Part shown: positions 1 through 11,698 of the stretch, piece by piece
Numbering within the stretch: position 1 is the stretch's first letter
Layout: each line of letters begins with the position of its first letter
Assembly: GCA_002633005.1 (NCBI GenBank)
Contig: NMRA01000087.1
Location: 452,701-516,700 of the forward strand
DNA: 64,000 bases
Origin: Phoronis australis
Taxonomy: Eukaryota > Phoronida > Phoronidae
Direction of reading: 5' to 3'
Notes under the pieces: model-generated
What the model saw: the letters and a program-made list of their open reading frames with translations, nothing else
Told to the model about the DNA's origin: nothing
Databases searched by the model: none
Program-made: the position numbers and the translations under genes

Positions 1-508
1 ATATCGCTGCAGGGCTGCTTAGAGGCTCTGGGCTGGAGAAAACAGCACAAGGCGAATCACCACTGGTTCCAGGACTTGCACGCTCTGGGGTACGTTCGGA
101 AGCACGGGTGACAGTAGATGAAATGCCTCCACTGGCTCCAGTCACCGTACTGGCCACAGCTCGCGAGGCTTCTCGCTTCACAAACGCACTTCTCGGGGGT
201 GGCGACGGGGCACTGCCGGGAATCAACACAGACGGAATGGGATCCTTCTTCAGACGTTGTTTCGCAGGGACCTTCATCAGTTCAGCGTACAAATCCCTTT
301 TGTAATCGGATGGCAGAAAGTGCTAGCCACACACACGGTAATTCTCGACTGCTTTGTACGTTGCGTGGACGGGTAACGCTGCGTTCTTCACACGAACGAG
401 CCAAGTACGGCGAAGTGTGTCATCCATCGGAAAGCGATGCAAAGGTACTCCCAAAGCGAGCGTGAGCCGATAATTAGTACATCCCCGTACGCAGCAACAG
501 TGTGGCAT
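1..508 (-). pseudogene. THAP-domain protein, 5' part, with premature stop
   Basis: Reading leftward from ATG at 506-508, the protein starts MPHCCCVRGCTNY, a THAP-type C2CH zinc finger start (first Cys pair C5-x4-C10), with the expected tryptophan and basic residues after it. The second half of the metal site is C-x2-H in the context R-V-C-G-stop-H-F. The codon between Gly and His is TAG (323-325), where the family usually has Ser or another small residue. Beyond the stop the same frame stays open to the window edge: HFLPSDYK, a basic stretch, DPIPSVLIP (equivalent to the AVPTIF end of THAP domains), then a Ser/Pro/Thr-rich linker. THAP domains are DNA-binding modules of transcription factors and P-element-like transposases. 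One nonsense change in an otherwise open frame suggests a recent null allele, a young pseudogene or a base error. The gene continues left of the window. Confidence 0.75.
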
Positions 509-2955
509 GTTGACTGACTAGTAAATGAAAGCAAACGACGACGGAGCTTAACACAACCGAGGTATAACAATGACTGACTCGGCAGCTCTCACAGTCAGAC
601 TATATGAAAAGAAATTGGCGCGAAATGCTTGCCTCCTAAAACGTCACTTCCGGAATAAAATTACGAAAAGCTGTAATTAAGTGGAAAATGTATCTAGGAT
701 AACCAACCAACCTTATTTTAGCTCAAAATGACATGGAAAAAGGTTGCCTTCCCCTTTAACGTTTCCAAAAATTGTCATGGATGACGATACAACGCAGCGT
801 GCCCTGCTTTGACAGTGTTTTAGAACTAGAGCAAAGCCGTGTCGTGATTATGATATGCTTTGTTTACAATAAACGGAGCATTTATCATTCCATACCGTTT
901 TCACATTAGCGCGCGTGTTTGACAATCAAGTGCAACCTCTAGCATATGTGATAAGACACAGATCACTGGCATGGCTTCGCTGTCCAAGTGCATCGTGCCG
1001 TGAAGTCCAAAGCGAGCAATTGTGGTTTGTTGAGGTAAGAAATTTAATAATGTTTGCGTGGTTTAAAACCGTTGCCGTTACCAATCTGAACATCTGAGTA
1101 AAAAGTTAAATTCGGTTAGAAAAGGAAAGGGTCGGATTTAGAATTTTCAGTTGAAATATATGTTTTAAAATGTTATACGCTTGGGTGATATGACTCTTCC
1201 AACGTCAATCCGATGAGTTTGCGGCAGAAACATGTTCTTAACGGTCAGAAGTCGGGCGATTGTCTTCATTGTTGGCGCATTTAGTCGTCGAATGTCAGCA
1301 ATCGTTACTCACGTCTGATGAAAGATTGGGATAGAACTCAATGGGCGGGATCGGCATGTGACTAAGGCATACTAAGGCAATTGCACTCAATACATGGAAA
1401 TTAAAAATACTCACATTACCCTGGTTACAGATGTTAGTCACTAATTTATGACGTAACTGTCACGTTTATTACGTATTGTTGCATCAACACCTAATGAACA
1501 TATTTTGCAGGTCTAAAGCCACCATTCGATTTTGTTCTGTGGCTCCTCCACAAATGAAAAATGGACGGGCCAGGTTTGATGGCAATTATGTAGATTACAT
1601 AGATAGTAATTGCCGCGAATAGTATTCAGTAGTTCTCTGAAGTTGCTTTTAGCAAAAATTCTACTATCTGGTGTCTGCTCTTTTTCACTCAGATCGGGAA
1701 GTCCCGCCATTTTGAAAGTACTTCCTTGTTCAGGCCGAAATTTTAGCAGTAAATCCATATAGCTTCAGGCAGATGGACATTGGAAATATGTGGTTGGTAA
1801 TGACATTTTTCACTTTAAATTTCTGGAATCTTATCACTTGCGTTTGGAATCTTTCTTCCACTGTGAGATCGTGAATCTGTGATTTTAGGGAGGAAAATGC
1901 CAAGTTCGCGTCCTTGTCATTTTGGGTATAAGAATTTTTTCTCTGGTAAACATACCAACGCAAAAAGATATGACCTTTTTCAGACTTTCTTTATCGATGA
2001 GAACTCCATTGATTGAACTTTCTGAAGTTATGCATTTTTATCAAGTATCCAAAGGTGGAGTGGTAACAAGGGTTTTTGTTGAACCAGTATGTCATTTCGC
2101 CGACATCAGCCCGTCGAAGTGTATTCTAAGCCTGCAGATTGTTGGTAATGCAAGCTGGAAGTCGTCACTTCTTGCGTAGTTATGACGTATATGTAATGGT
2201 CTGCTTCAACCTTGCAAGATAGCAGTTGTCATTAACGTTGAGTTTTGATTTTTCAGTTTGGACTCAGTTTTGATGTGTTCAAGCAAGATTTGAGTCACAT
2301 GGCGAAAATTTAAGCTTTGAAATTTGACCCTTATGGGTTAGTGAACTGTATAGATTTGCTTTGAATAAATCGAATTTTGTGAGCAGAAATTTATTGAAAC
2401 AAACCCAACGTTAAGAACCACGAAAAAATTCCCTGCCATCATTTAGAGTGAACACCTGTGTACTTGAAGATTATGTGGATCCCTTTTAATCAGCTTATCT
2501 ACCTGACTTAAAAGTTGATGAATTGGTTTGAATTCCTCGTGATTTTGTCTGTATTCATCGATAGTTTGAGCTACAGACTGTAGTGCTTTATGGGATTTAT
2601 GGGGATAAGAAGTTGTATTTTGGTCTTTTCGCCGTCGCACGTGGTAATAGAAAAAATGCTTAGGAAAGCTGCTCTTGTTAAATCCTTTTCGTTGTGTACG
2701 TCTGCGCCACGTAGATTCATAAAGGATATTTGGTGTGGCCATTTTAGAATGAATAATTGTGTTGATTGTAATTACTGAAGTTACAGCAACCTATAGAAGT
2801 ACAGCAACTCATCTTCATTTTCTGTTGCCGTTTGGAACAGTTTTGTGTGATTTCAGGTCAGTACAGGCGGGTAGAATTTAGAATATTAATCAAAAAACAA
2901 GAGCAACGCGGAGCTTTGAAATGTGCCCACGAATGCATTGCAAATGGTGTGCATT
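509..2955. other. AT-rich stretch without a recognised gene
   Basis: No domain was recognised. Minus-strand open stretches at 2443-2742 (99 aa, basic, ATG start) and at 1513-1963 (two overlapping frames that could be one frameshifted protein) look somewhat coding-like. I cannot name a family or see convincing splice sites, so they are not called as genes. Confidence 0.4.
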
Positions 2956-4060
2956 TACAGTTATTTATATGTATCATAAAAATGGCCACTAGATGGCGCA
3001 AAAACATACAATCCATTCAAAAACAGAAATATGCCATATTTCATAAAAATCTGTCAAGGAAATTCACAGAAACAAAGGAAAACAGAATAAAATGAAATTG
3101 CCACTAGCGGGCACAGTGTCCGTTGGATCAGCCTGGAAGTCGTCGTCGTCTGTTGTTACCTTCATATAAATACACTTACTAAATTTAGTAAAGATCCTGC
3201 AGTGGGTTTAGGAGATACAACTATGGGCGCGAAACAAAACTACCACTAGGAGGCGCCACAGTAGTCAGTCACCATCATCAAAGGTCATCTTCACACAGAG
3301 AACATACAATATGCCAATTTTCAAATGATTTGGTTGATACAGGGGTGGACACTAAAAACAAGATTTGAAAACGGCAAAAAATGGCCACTAGGTGGTGCAA
3401 AATACCTCGATTCCATCTAAAAACAGAAAGATAGCGTCATCACACCAATAGATGCTTATATTTAAAATTTTACGAAAATCTGTTGAGGACCTTTGAAGAT
3501 ACTGAGTTACACGTAAAAAAAATAAAATTGTCACTAGCAGGCACAGCAGTAGTCAGAACTGTCCGAAAGTCATCCGAAGTCAACATCATATAAATACACC
3601 TGCTAAATTAAGTAAAGATCTTGCGAACGGTTTAGGAGATACAGCCATAGGCGCAACAAAAACAAAAATGCCACTAGCAGGCGCCACAGTAGTCGAAATC
3701 GGAAAATCATCATCAACCGTCCTCTTCATAGTAAGCACATACATGCCAGTTTTCACAATCATCCTTTGAGCGGTTTGGTTGATAGAGGGGTGGACGCAAA
3801 AAAAACAGTATAAAATGGCCACTAGGTGGCGCAAACTACGTCGCATCCATCCGAAAACGGGCGGATAACGTCATCTCACTAATAGGTGCCTACATACCGA
3901 ATTTCATGAAAATCAGTTCAGGACTTATAAAGATACAAAGGTAAGCGTAAAAAACTAAAATTGCCACTAGGGGGCACACCGGTATTCGAATCCGTCCGAA
4001 AGTTCGCTCATGCCGTCCCAATAATGAATGGAACACATGTGCCAAATTTATTGAACGTTA
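2956..4060. repeat. Higher-order tandem repeat with eight CTCF-like motifs
   Basis: Eight 14-bp motifs of the form CCACTAGNNGGCRC occur at 2986-2999, 3101-3114, 3243-3256, 3385-3398, 3531-3544, 3671-3684, 3819-3832 and 3964-3977, all on the plus strand. Spacings are 115, 142, 142, 146, 140, 148 and 145 bp. Flanking text shows three alternating monomers: A has 'aaaatggccactag', B has 'aaattgccactag', and C is followed by 'gccacagtagtc'. The order is A-B-C, A-B-C, A-B, so the higher-order unit is about 400-435 bp. Copies at 2986, 3819 and 3964 match the published CTCF core (CCASYAGRKGGCRS) at every position; the other five deviate at one or more. The repeat structure is directly visible. CTCF binding is inference. 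Confidence 0.85.
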
Positions 4061-4077
4061 GTCAAAGGGTTTTGGAG

Positions 4078-4150
4078 ATAGAGCAGCGGACGCCGGACGC
4101 CGGACGGACGCCGCCCGGACGGATGAACGGACGGACGGACGGAGATGACG
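4078..4150. repeat. GC-rich CGGACG minisatellite tail of the repeat above
   Basis: Short direct repeats of cggacgccgga and ggacggacgg follow 'gttttggagatagagcagc' at the end of the tandem array. A reverse-complement relative of this tail and its AT-rich upstream part lies at 45,255-45,400, so the tail belongs to a dispersed family. Confidence 0.7.
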
Positions 4151-4494
4151 GCATAATGCGTCCACAAATAAATATGTGGGCGCATAATAAAATAAAATTG
4201 AAAAAGTAAGAATGTATCGCCTCAAATGTAACAGAAGCAGAGAAAAAGTGACCGCCTTAAGTGAAATTCACATGCATGACCAGTCAAGAGCTTGCATTAA
4301 TTTCTTCGTCCCGCACGGGGGTCCTAAAAAATTCGGTTAGAATATTATTATCGCAGACAGAGACTGTTGATGGCATATCACGACGGGATATCACAGCAGG
4401 GTAACTAAACCTGTATGCCACTTGTCATGATCTCGTTTACGAACGTATTTAATATTCGATATCCTATATGTAGTCAGGTACATTTTGAACTTAC

Positions 4495-4608
4495 TGCAGT
4501 TGGCGTACCGCTCATCACTATCGTCTTGACAGTCGTCAAATCCGTCACAGGTTCTGGACGCAGCAATGCATTTGCCGTTACGACATCGAAACTGGTTCTG
4601 TTTGCACT
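4495..4608 (-). CDS. LDL-receptor class A exon (most 3' recognised exon of the type II membrane gene)
   Basis: The exon lies between acceptor ...ctcttgcag (rightward) and donor GTAAGT (4489-4494), 114 bp, phase 1-1. It encodes one complete LDLa module with six cysteines: [31 protein letters not shown], then the final Cys. The calcium-binding acidic cluster [12 protein letters not shown] is intact. LDLa modules are small calcium-stabilised extracellular ligand-binding domains. Same strand and same phase as the LDLa exons at 22.0-23.1 kb and the CCP exon at 25 kb, so it is most simply another module of that gene. The separating intron would hold the transposon and the plus-strand relic. Membership in the same transcript is inferred. 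Confidence 0.85.
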
Positions 4609-5090
4609 CTGCAAGAGTCAGAACATGTCACATGCTACAGTGAGTAATGTCGAAGACGGGCTACATAACGGCATTTTAAGGAATTATTCTTTGGACGTAT
4701 CTCCTACACCCTCAGCCTACTCACATAACATTTCTTGCCCGGTTTTCAGAACTTAAAAAACGAATCATGTGTGCTTTTCACGAACTATTCAAATAAGCCT
4801 TTTAGAAAATGTTATTGTCATCCCCAGTATGTTTATGATTGGTCTGATTGTATAGAGAACGATAATACCAGCAGCCTTAGGCGATGTAATCAACTGCAAC
4901 AGCATGGTGTCTTTGAACATTGCAGGCAGCTTTCGAGGTACGCACACAGGTCGAATGCACAATCTCGACCGGTGAGGGTGTAAACGTAGGATTCTTTTCA
5001 TGATGTCAGTGTTACTTTTTATCCTAGTTACATGAATTTGCATTTCCGTAAGCCATTTGTATACCGCACACCACAGCAATGGGATTTCAC

Positions 5091-5240
5091 AGGCATTATG
5101 AAAGTAGGAAAGGTTTTAACGGTGTAGAGACCAGTAGGTAGAAACCGCTCGACCACCAAAGACCTGATCGCCGTCTGGCGGGATACTGATTTCAAAATGG
5201 TGCTGTTATTTCGAAAATCAGCGATTGGCTACAAGGAGCA
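5091..5240. repeat. Dispersed repeat, partner at 59.6-59.8 kb in opposite orientation
   Basis: The stretch 'ccaccaaagacctgatcgcc' and about 100 neighbouring bases match the reverse complement of 59,600-59,780 with scattered differences. Both copies can be read as ...TKDLIAVWR...LLFRKSA..., so the repeat may come from a coding element. No family was recognised. Confidence 0.6.
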
Positions 5241-6159
5241 TTCATAAGGTAAACACGCTTAAATAAACAAATAGTAGAATTGTCAACTGCCTTCGCGATT
5301 CAAGGGGCACTAACTAGTAATGTGTGACATTCCATCATCCAGACCATCAAATTGTTTGACCGCAATGTCCCGATTTTTCTCAAGTTTACTTTAAAGTACC
5401 TTACCCGTTTGAAGAGCGTCAAAACCGTAATTAAGGTGGCACTGAATAGTTAGGCTGCGGCCGCGGCCAATTTGCACTCCCAAAATATTAAAATTTGGGG
5501 GTAGGCCAAGTTTGGGGGCATTTTGTAGGTGGGCATTGCATGTAGGCTCAGTGAATGGGGTTTGTTTGCATTTGTGAACATGCTGAGAATAAAAAAGGTC
5601 ACTTTCTCGGTTGTAGCTGCACTCTTCTTCAAGATGGCGGCCCCCGGTTGCAATTGTGCATTGCTGGGTAGCGACTAGCGACTGAGAAATTGGCCGCGAT
5701 TTCAGGTAGCCCTCTAACAAGCCAGATTTGCCAAAAAAAACTAGTTGGTTGACAGTACTTTTGGACCACATTTTCAGAATCTGTAGGAAATTTGCTTTCA
5801 GAATCTATTGTTGGTTTTAATCGTGCATCGGCAAGGAAGCGGTGATTTCAGGGTGAAAAGTGCCGATTTTGCATTTTTTGCCCTTATTTTTCTTAGTTCA
5901 GTTTGGTTTCCACTGGGAGTGAAAGGGTCAAAAATACAAGAGAGTACAAAGTTTCTGTGCTAATCTGTAGGGCTTGTGATGTGAAATAACTCAAAACTTT
6001 TCTTTATTTGCATGCAGTTTTTGACAGAGTGAAGAAAGGGTGAAGAGTCCATGGACGCGTGTTCTGATAGGCAAATCCCTATAAGAACTGTTCAGTGCCT
6101 CCTAAGGAAATGAAAAGACTGACAAGGCCGCCATATCATTATTAGCACAATTAAGACCG

Positions 6160-6161
<2 letters not shown>

Positions 6162-6205
<44 letters not shown>
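6162..6205. repeat. (TA)n microsatellite
   Basis: About 22 uninterrupted TA dinucleotides. Confidence 0.95.
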
Positions 6206-6213
<8 letters not shown>

Positions 6214-6692
6214 AAGCGCAAGGAAATCCATCTGCATCCATGAATTCTCCTGTATATGACACAAACCTAGCTGAAATTGGGTTATGTCACTACACTAGCC
6301 CTATTCATGCCAACACAATACGCTTCCATATTTGGTAATACAGGGATGGATATGTGGTATCACGTGCATCACGTCGTCGAAAGTGTTAAAAAGCACGGGA
6401 CAGAGACATTTACATTTTACTCTGCCTACACAAGAAGCGAATCTGTTCCGAGCTGAGGAACAGCTATTTGCCGGTGAGTTAATTAAGTATATCTGTGTCT
6501 GAAATGTTTGCCGTTGTTTGTCGTTTTCCATTAGAATCTAAAGAATTGTGTTGAACTCCGTCTCAGTGAGCTTGGATTATTCAATGAAGCGCTGGGAATC
6601 TTAGGTTACAATCATTTCCCAAAGTATGATGCTGCAGGAAGTTTTCCATTACAGAGAACATAGCAAATGAAATACTTTCCCTTGACTATAAC

Positions 6693-6890
6693 CTTTATCT
6701 GTTCTGCTGTGTAACAGGTTCAGTCTCTTGTGAAATCCTGTCCAATAATAGTCTCCACTTTCCCCTACGCCATTTATTGTGTAATTAGCCAGAATGTTGT
6801 ACATCCAGTACGTCTTTTTCCAGCCGCATTTCAGCAACGCAAACCGGAGATCCGTATTATTTGTTTCGTAATACAACCCAATACATTCGT
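6693..6890 (-). CDS. Extracellular exon, possible C-type-lectin-like N-terminal half
   Basis: Acceptor ...ctcttccacag precedes ACGAATGT; a weak donor GTTATAG follows. The exon is 198 bp, phase 1-1, like the other modules of the minus-strand gene. It reads DECIGLYYETNNTDLRFALL, then KCGWKKTYW, and ends with a GDYYWTGFHKR segment that resembles the YWIGL..R strand of C-type lectin domains. A second CTLD half with the calcium-binding and final cysteine motifs was not found downstream. Alternative: a divergent cysteine-poor adhesion module. Its place in the type II membrane gene rests on strand, phase and position. Confidence 0.45.
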
Positions 6891-7435
6891 CTGTGGAAGA
6901 GCAGGTGTAAAAGTGTAATATCTTTCTTCGTGGATTCGAGACACTTGCCTCTTCATGTGTTATATCATTTTGTTGTTTGGTCTATTTATCTAAGTTCTTT
7001 GTAAGACCTAAATGGAGACCTGTTTCTGGCATTCCTGTGACGAACAAAGCAAATCGACCAACTGATGTAACGGGCAGTTGTTTAACACAAAATGAGTCGC
7101 AAAACAGAGAATTAAGCTAGCAGTGAATTGAAATGCTCTGTTCCTTGATAGTTAGTGACTTAATAAGGATGATACGTGATTATTTTGCATCGCTCTTGGT
7201 ACAATAGTTTACTAAATTTGCTTCTGTATTGAATTCACTTCTATTCCGATTTCAGAAACTAAGAACTCTCTTCAAGTGAACTTCGTTGTTTTGGATTTTC
7301 TTAAAAAAAACAAAAGTTGCTTGATGAAACGAAATGTTCTAAGTGTGAGTCATCAAATATAAAGAAGTGGCAGAAGAAGGAAGATCTTAGCATTCATTTG
7401 ATGTAAATTCACTGATTGTTTAATTCCTGTTACAG

Positions 7436-10400
7436 ATGTGTGACAAATGCCAACAAGACAGGCCGCATGGGACCTCACAGAGAAAGTCAAGCTTGTGCAA
7501 TACTGATGGGTAGTCTACGGTTTAAGAACCTAGACCCTTGCAGAAAGGATTAGGGACGCCAAAGGAACCTCGCCTCCTGGGGCACCTGCCCCTGAGGAAG
7601 GAACATCTGTTGTACAACAATCTTGTACAGATCAGGATACATGTTAACACGTTATAGATGTCAAAAACTATTCTGCATCTGGTCTGACTTTGAAATGCAC
7701 CGAGTCTACTGATCGTTACGCGCCAAGTATGACTTGTACGTCCAATGAACACTCAAAATCAGTTATTGCAACAAATAAGTCACTAACGTCCAGCCAAGAG
7801 AAAACTTCAGATGACTCTAACCAAATTATTGTCATTGACGATAGCGATGACGAGGATGACGGCAACGACGAGGTGAACGGGATTAGTTGGGTAGTTGTTG
7901 ATCTACGATCTAAGTTTGACGTAATAGAACTAGGTCACATGAAAATCCCTTGTATTTATGGAAACAGTGTTCTATACGCAGCTTTACAGACGATGAGTGC
8001 AAAGTTGTTAGCCAAATTTATGAAGGTAGTAGAACTAGGCGAGATGCATGTCCAGAGTTATGAGATGACCAAAGAAGAGGCCAGTGTGTTTAACAGTATT
8101 AATAGCCAGTCGTGCAACAAAGAGTTTGGAGAGCATGGATACAAGACTGGGAACTTGCTAATTAAGTTTTTAGACTTCAAAGTATTTTATTGGAATCTTA
8201 TACATTACTACCAGAACATGTATGTGAAGACTGGCTGGTACAGGGTGAATGATTGTACAAACACTCCATATGTGGAGGACACGATGTCCGATATGTGCCA
8301 CTTTCGGCGATGCTGCAGGCCGCAAATCTTTTCACACAGAAAGATTGTGTGGACATAGTTCAGGTGGATGATGGGGAACTTTTGGGTTTGAACAGGGAAT
8401 TTCTTGGTATCGAAACCTTTGGACCCACCACCAAGCTCGTATCAGTTAACATAATCATCCGAACTGTAAAGAGATCATTGAGTTGAGTGAGAATCCGTAC
8501 AAATTAATCTCCCGTAAAACCATCAGCAATGCAACATCTTTTTGCGTGTCAGTGGATAGACCGAATGTCATCTCTTTTATCAGAGACCACTGCAGTGTCC
8601 CAGTCTTCTACTTCCACAAGTGTTCCTGATGTGGCGTCTAGTCTACACTGGTTAGTTTTCTTACCCCATCTGAAACTAGGAGTATGAGTTTGTCAACTGA
8701 TGCTTCTCATCTGCTTAGAAGGTCACGCGCGCCACCAACCTTTGGTAAGACAATAAAGAATCACTTTTTCGATGAGCCACTCATGCTTCTTGACTTGCCA
8801 TGCCAGAATGAAACTGGTAGAGTACCATTTAGTACTTCGGCCAGCCACACCAGTGACACATGTGTGTCTGACAGTGACAGTCAGCATAACCATGAGCAGT
8901 GTTCTAAATTGCACCCAGGATATCCACAAGAAGATAAGGAGAAACCATATATGTCAACATTTGCTATACACATTGGTTCTCACATTGGACAGCCGGTTCC
9001 TGGAAGCCAACTTTTCCAGAGGTTCCTCAATTACAATACGCATACCATCCACCATTTCCCGTCGAGTAACCAGCTCGGTCAGGCTCCAGTTCACCAAAGA
9101 TTTTGTTCCCCATACTTGCCTCATCCTTCTCATTCACGTCATTGCCATTAGAAGATCTACAAATGCTCAGAGCCTCTATTCATCATCAAGAGCAGCGTGC
9201 CGTATTCAATGGCCATGCTACTCACCAGGGATACCTGATGCAGCGTCATCTGTTCTCAGCTTTGTTTGGAAACACTGCTGCTGTTTCTCAGTCGAGACCT
9301 AAAAATCGCGACAGTCAGCCAGCATGGATCCAGTACAATTATCCAAATACTCTGAACCCTTATTGTGGTCTATCCCAAGCAAGCGACCCTGAAGCTCAGA
9401 AAAATCTATCAAAGCACCAGCCTGGACTTATTTGCTCGTCTCCAACTGGTCCCACGCAACCTCACCACGTATGCGAGCTCGACTGCATTCAAGATTCTCC
9501 CCCGTCCGATTTCAAGCAGACAATTGGGGATACGAATGTAATTTAACACGGGCGAGGATCGATTCTGCAAGCATTCCCCCAGCTGCCATTCATACCTCGG
9601 TAATGGGATCAGTTAGATCACAGCCGTCACTTGATTACACAGCACCTATACCTCCAGGCAGTAGATACCCCGCCATTAACGTCTCGTCACCTGTCGAAGG
9701 GAGTGCTGAAACTTTTATTCCGCCAACTTCAGTCTCGTTGAGTACACGTCATTCTAGTCTTGGAAAGTATCATCAAGGAAGACACGTGACGGCTTTGCAA
9801 ATTAGCACAACATCAGCTCTAAGTGTTTTTTTGATCAGTCTGCTGTACCAATGTCTACAACCGGATGCACGGCATCAACGACCGCTCAGTCTAAATACTT
9901 TGTAAACGCAAACGCATTGAAAAACTTGAAAGAGCTTCTTGGGAGAGCAGGTGCAAAGCATCCTGTCAAAAGTGACATAGCAAATTACAACACAGGAAGC
10001 GTGGAACGTAAAGCGACACATCCATTAAAAGAAACGGCGCCGAATAATTCTAATGCGCATACAGTTGGCGTTCCGTCAAAGTTTATCAAAGATGTCAGTA
10101 ATGTAATCTCGAATCTGTCAAAAGTCAAAATCATTAAGCCAACTAAAAAGCCGTTGACGCATACAGGGGAGAAGGACAACTATTCTGAACGAGGCCTTGA
10201 GTGCTTTCGAAAGCTTATGTTGATGAGTTTACTTAAGGATCAAACGAAAAAGACGAACAACCTTGGTAGAGCTCTTCAGAAGATAAACAATCCGTTGTGT
10301 ATAAACCTACCAGTGCAAACCGTGAAGAATAATATATACGATCCGTTTAATGAAGCAAACGGTCAGGCATTCTGTCAGGACTCCTCGCAAGAAACAGTTG

Positions 10401-10531
10401 AGTTCACTGAGGACGACGGTGAAGATTCCTTCTGTATTCCCGTAAGCAAAAAAGTGTCATCGAAAAATAACTCTGCGCTCATTAGCTCCTTGGATTCTTT
10501 GTCAGAGTTGCACGAGGTTGCAATATTATAA
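7436..10531 (+). pseudogene. Frameshifted relic of a SIM-containing, Ser/Thr-rich protein gene
   Basis: A coding-like path runs through all three frames without recognisable introns. Frame 1 (7540-8270) has one TAA near 7651, a SUMO-interaction-like motif (IIVIDDSDDEDD) and a globular part ending VKTGWYRVND. A 1-nt loss near 8272 moves to frame 3 (GGHDVRYVPLSAM...), and later shifts fall near 8450, 8550, 8640, 9150, 9540 and 9850. The final open stretch, 9851-10531, is a basic then acidic tail ending at TAA. An acceptor-like ttacag lies just before ATG 7436. At least six shifts plus a stop suggest a decayed gene or retrocopy. Read-level indel errors are the main alternative. I do not recognise the family, and the globular part may be a real conserved domain. 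Confidence 0.55.
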
Positions 10532-11440
10532 TAGAGGTTCAAGGAAAGCCTTTCAGTTTGTTTTCTCCGTGGGCAGGTCTCGTTCATTACTGAAATTTAC
10601 TCAATAGATACGACGTCCGCGTTCAAATGGCCCACCCTGTGGCTATGGTTTGAACAAACGAGTTGCACCTGATGTGCAATTACCGCTCTAAATTTAGCTG
10701 AAAGTATATGAGACTGTGGTTTGTATGTTGTGGACTTTTGAAGGGGATATTTGTTAACTCACACTGTAGACTGTTGACACATGCACGTATCTAGTGACCT
10801 TTTAGAAGACCGTGAATAACGTCCCATTTAGTGTAGATCAGTTCTTTGTCTGAACATTCTCAATTGGCACTACTGTTGACGGAACGATGCGAGACATTGT
10901 TGTTGCTATTTTTGTTCATCGTTATTTCAAATTTTTTACTGTCGTGCAGAGCCTGCTAATGTCGTTCTCGTAGTGTTTCTCCGTGTGCACACGTCGATAA
11001 AATTCATGAAAGCAGCATTAAACCCGTTTTTTTTCAAAAAAATAAGTTTTCATTTAAGTCACTTACCGTAATATAATTGGTCTTATTTTTTCATTTAGTT
11101 ACATGTTGTCTGTGCACGTAAACAACTGACCAAGCTCACTTCAATTTCCTTTCACAGGCGTCTGAACAGGTACATTTCAAACTACTTCAAGTTTGGCCAC
11201 ATGTTTATTTGTAACTTTGTAAGGTTGTATTCGGTTAAGAGATCATCATGATGAAGGTAAAGGCATTAGTCGTACAGATTACCAACAAGACAGCACTCTT
11301 TTCGCTTTTGACCACATCTCGACCTCTCTGGCAGCTCTTATTTCACCTCATAAATCATGGAAACATGCGCGTTTAAGTTTTTTCGATAAGCCCTTACCGA
11401 GTATCATCAACATTCTCTTGTACGCCGAGTTCGAAAACGT
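10532..11440. other. No gene recognised
   Basis: Follows the relic's last stop. Mostly AT-rich with short homopolymer runs. No supportable ORF, RNA or repeat was seen. Confidence 0.4.
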
Positions 11441-11698
11441 AATCGAAATCGATCGCTTCAGGAATGTCCTGTTGGACTTAACGCATCGAGGATCGCGAAT
11501 ACGGACGGCACTGAAGACATCTTTTTGCAGGATTTATTCGTTGTACCAGTGTTTGTGGATGCTTCCCGAGTAACCAGCTCAAAGCCGTTCGCAAGAAACA
11601 GTATCCAACTGCCATAGGTTTGTAATTACGAACCCAGCGCACTGAATGAACCCACCACGCACTGGTTGGCAATGTACTTGAAAGGCCAGCGTGGATAA
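11441..11698 (+). pseudogene. Possible adenain-like cysteine protease fragment with one stop
   Basis: One frame is open from about 11,441 to 11,698 except for TAG at 11,615-11,617. After the stop it reads VCNYEPSALN, then a THWLAMYL segment. The pattern N-x-[DE]-P-S...HW-[LIV]-A-[ILM]-Y is typical of the histidine region of adenovirus-protease-like enzymes found in Polinton/Maverick-type elements and related domesticated genes. The upstream part (DLFVVPVFVD...) is not diagnostic. Another frame (FENVIEIDRFRN, LLDLTHRG) also looks partly coding, so the call is weak. No other genes of such an element are visible nearby. Confidence 0.25.

Noticed and set aside
4415-4756. Plus-strand 113-residue ORF
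   Set aside because: Shadow of the LDLa exon on the minus strand at 4,495-4,608, which has cysteine spacing, splice sites and phase.
4789-5079. Hydrophobic minus-strand ORF as a membrane exon
   Set aside because: Hydrophobic run is short, no acceptor/donor pair in phase 1, and it overlaps no recognised module.
5391-5771. Minus-strand 126-residue ORF
   Set aside because: ATG start and good length, but no recognisable domain, no splice context, and a low-complexity 'tttggggg' stretch inside. Not enough to call a gene.
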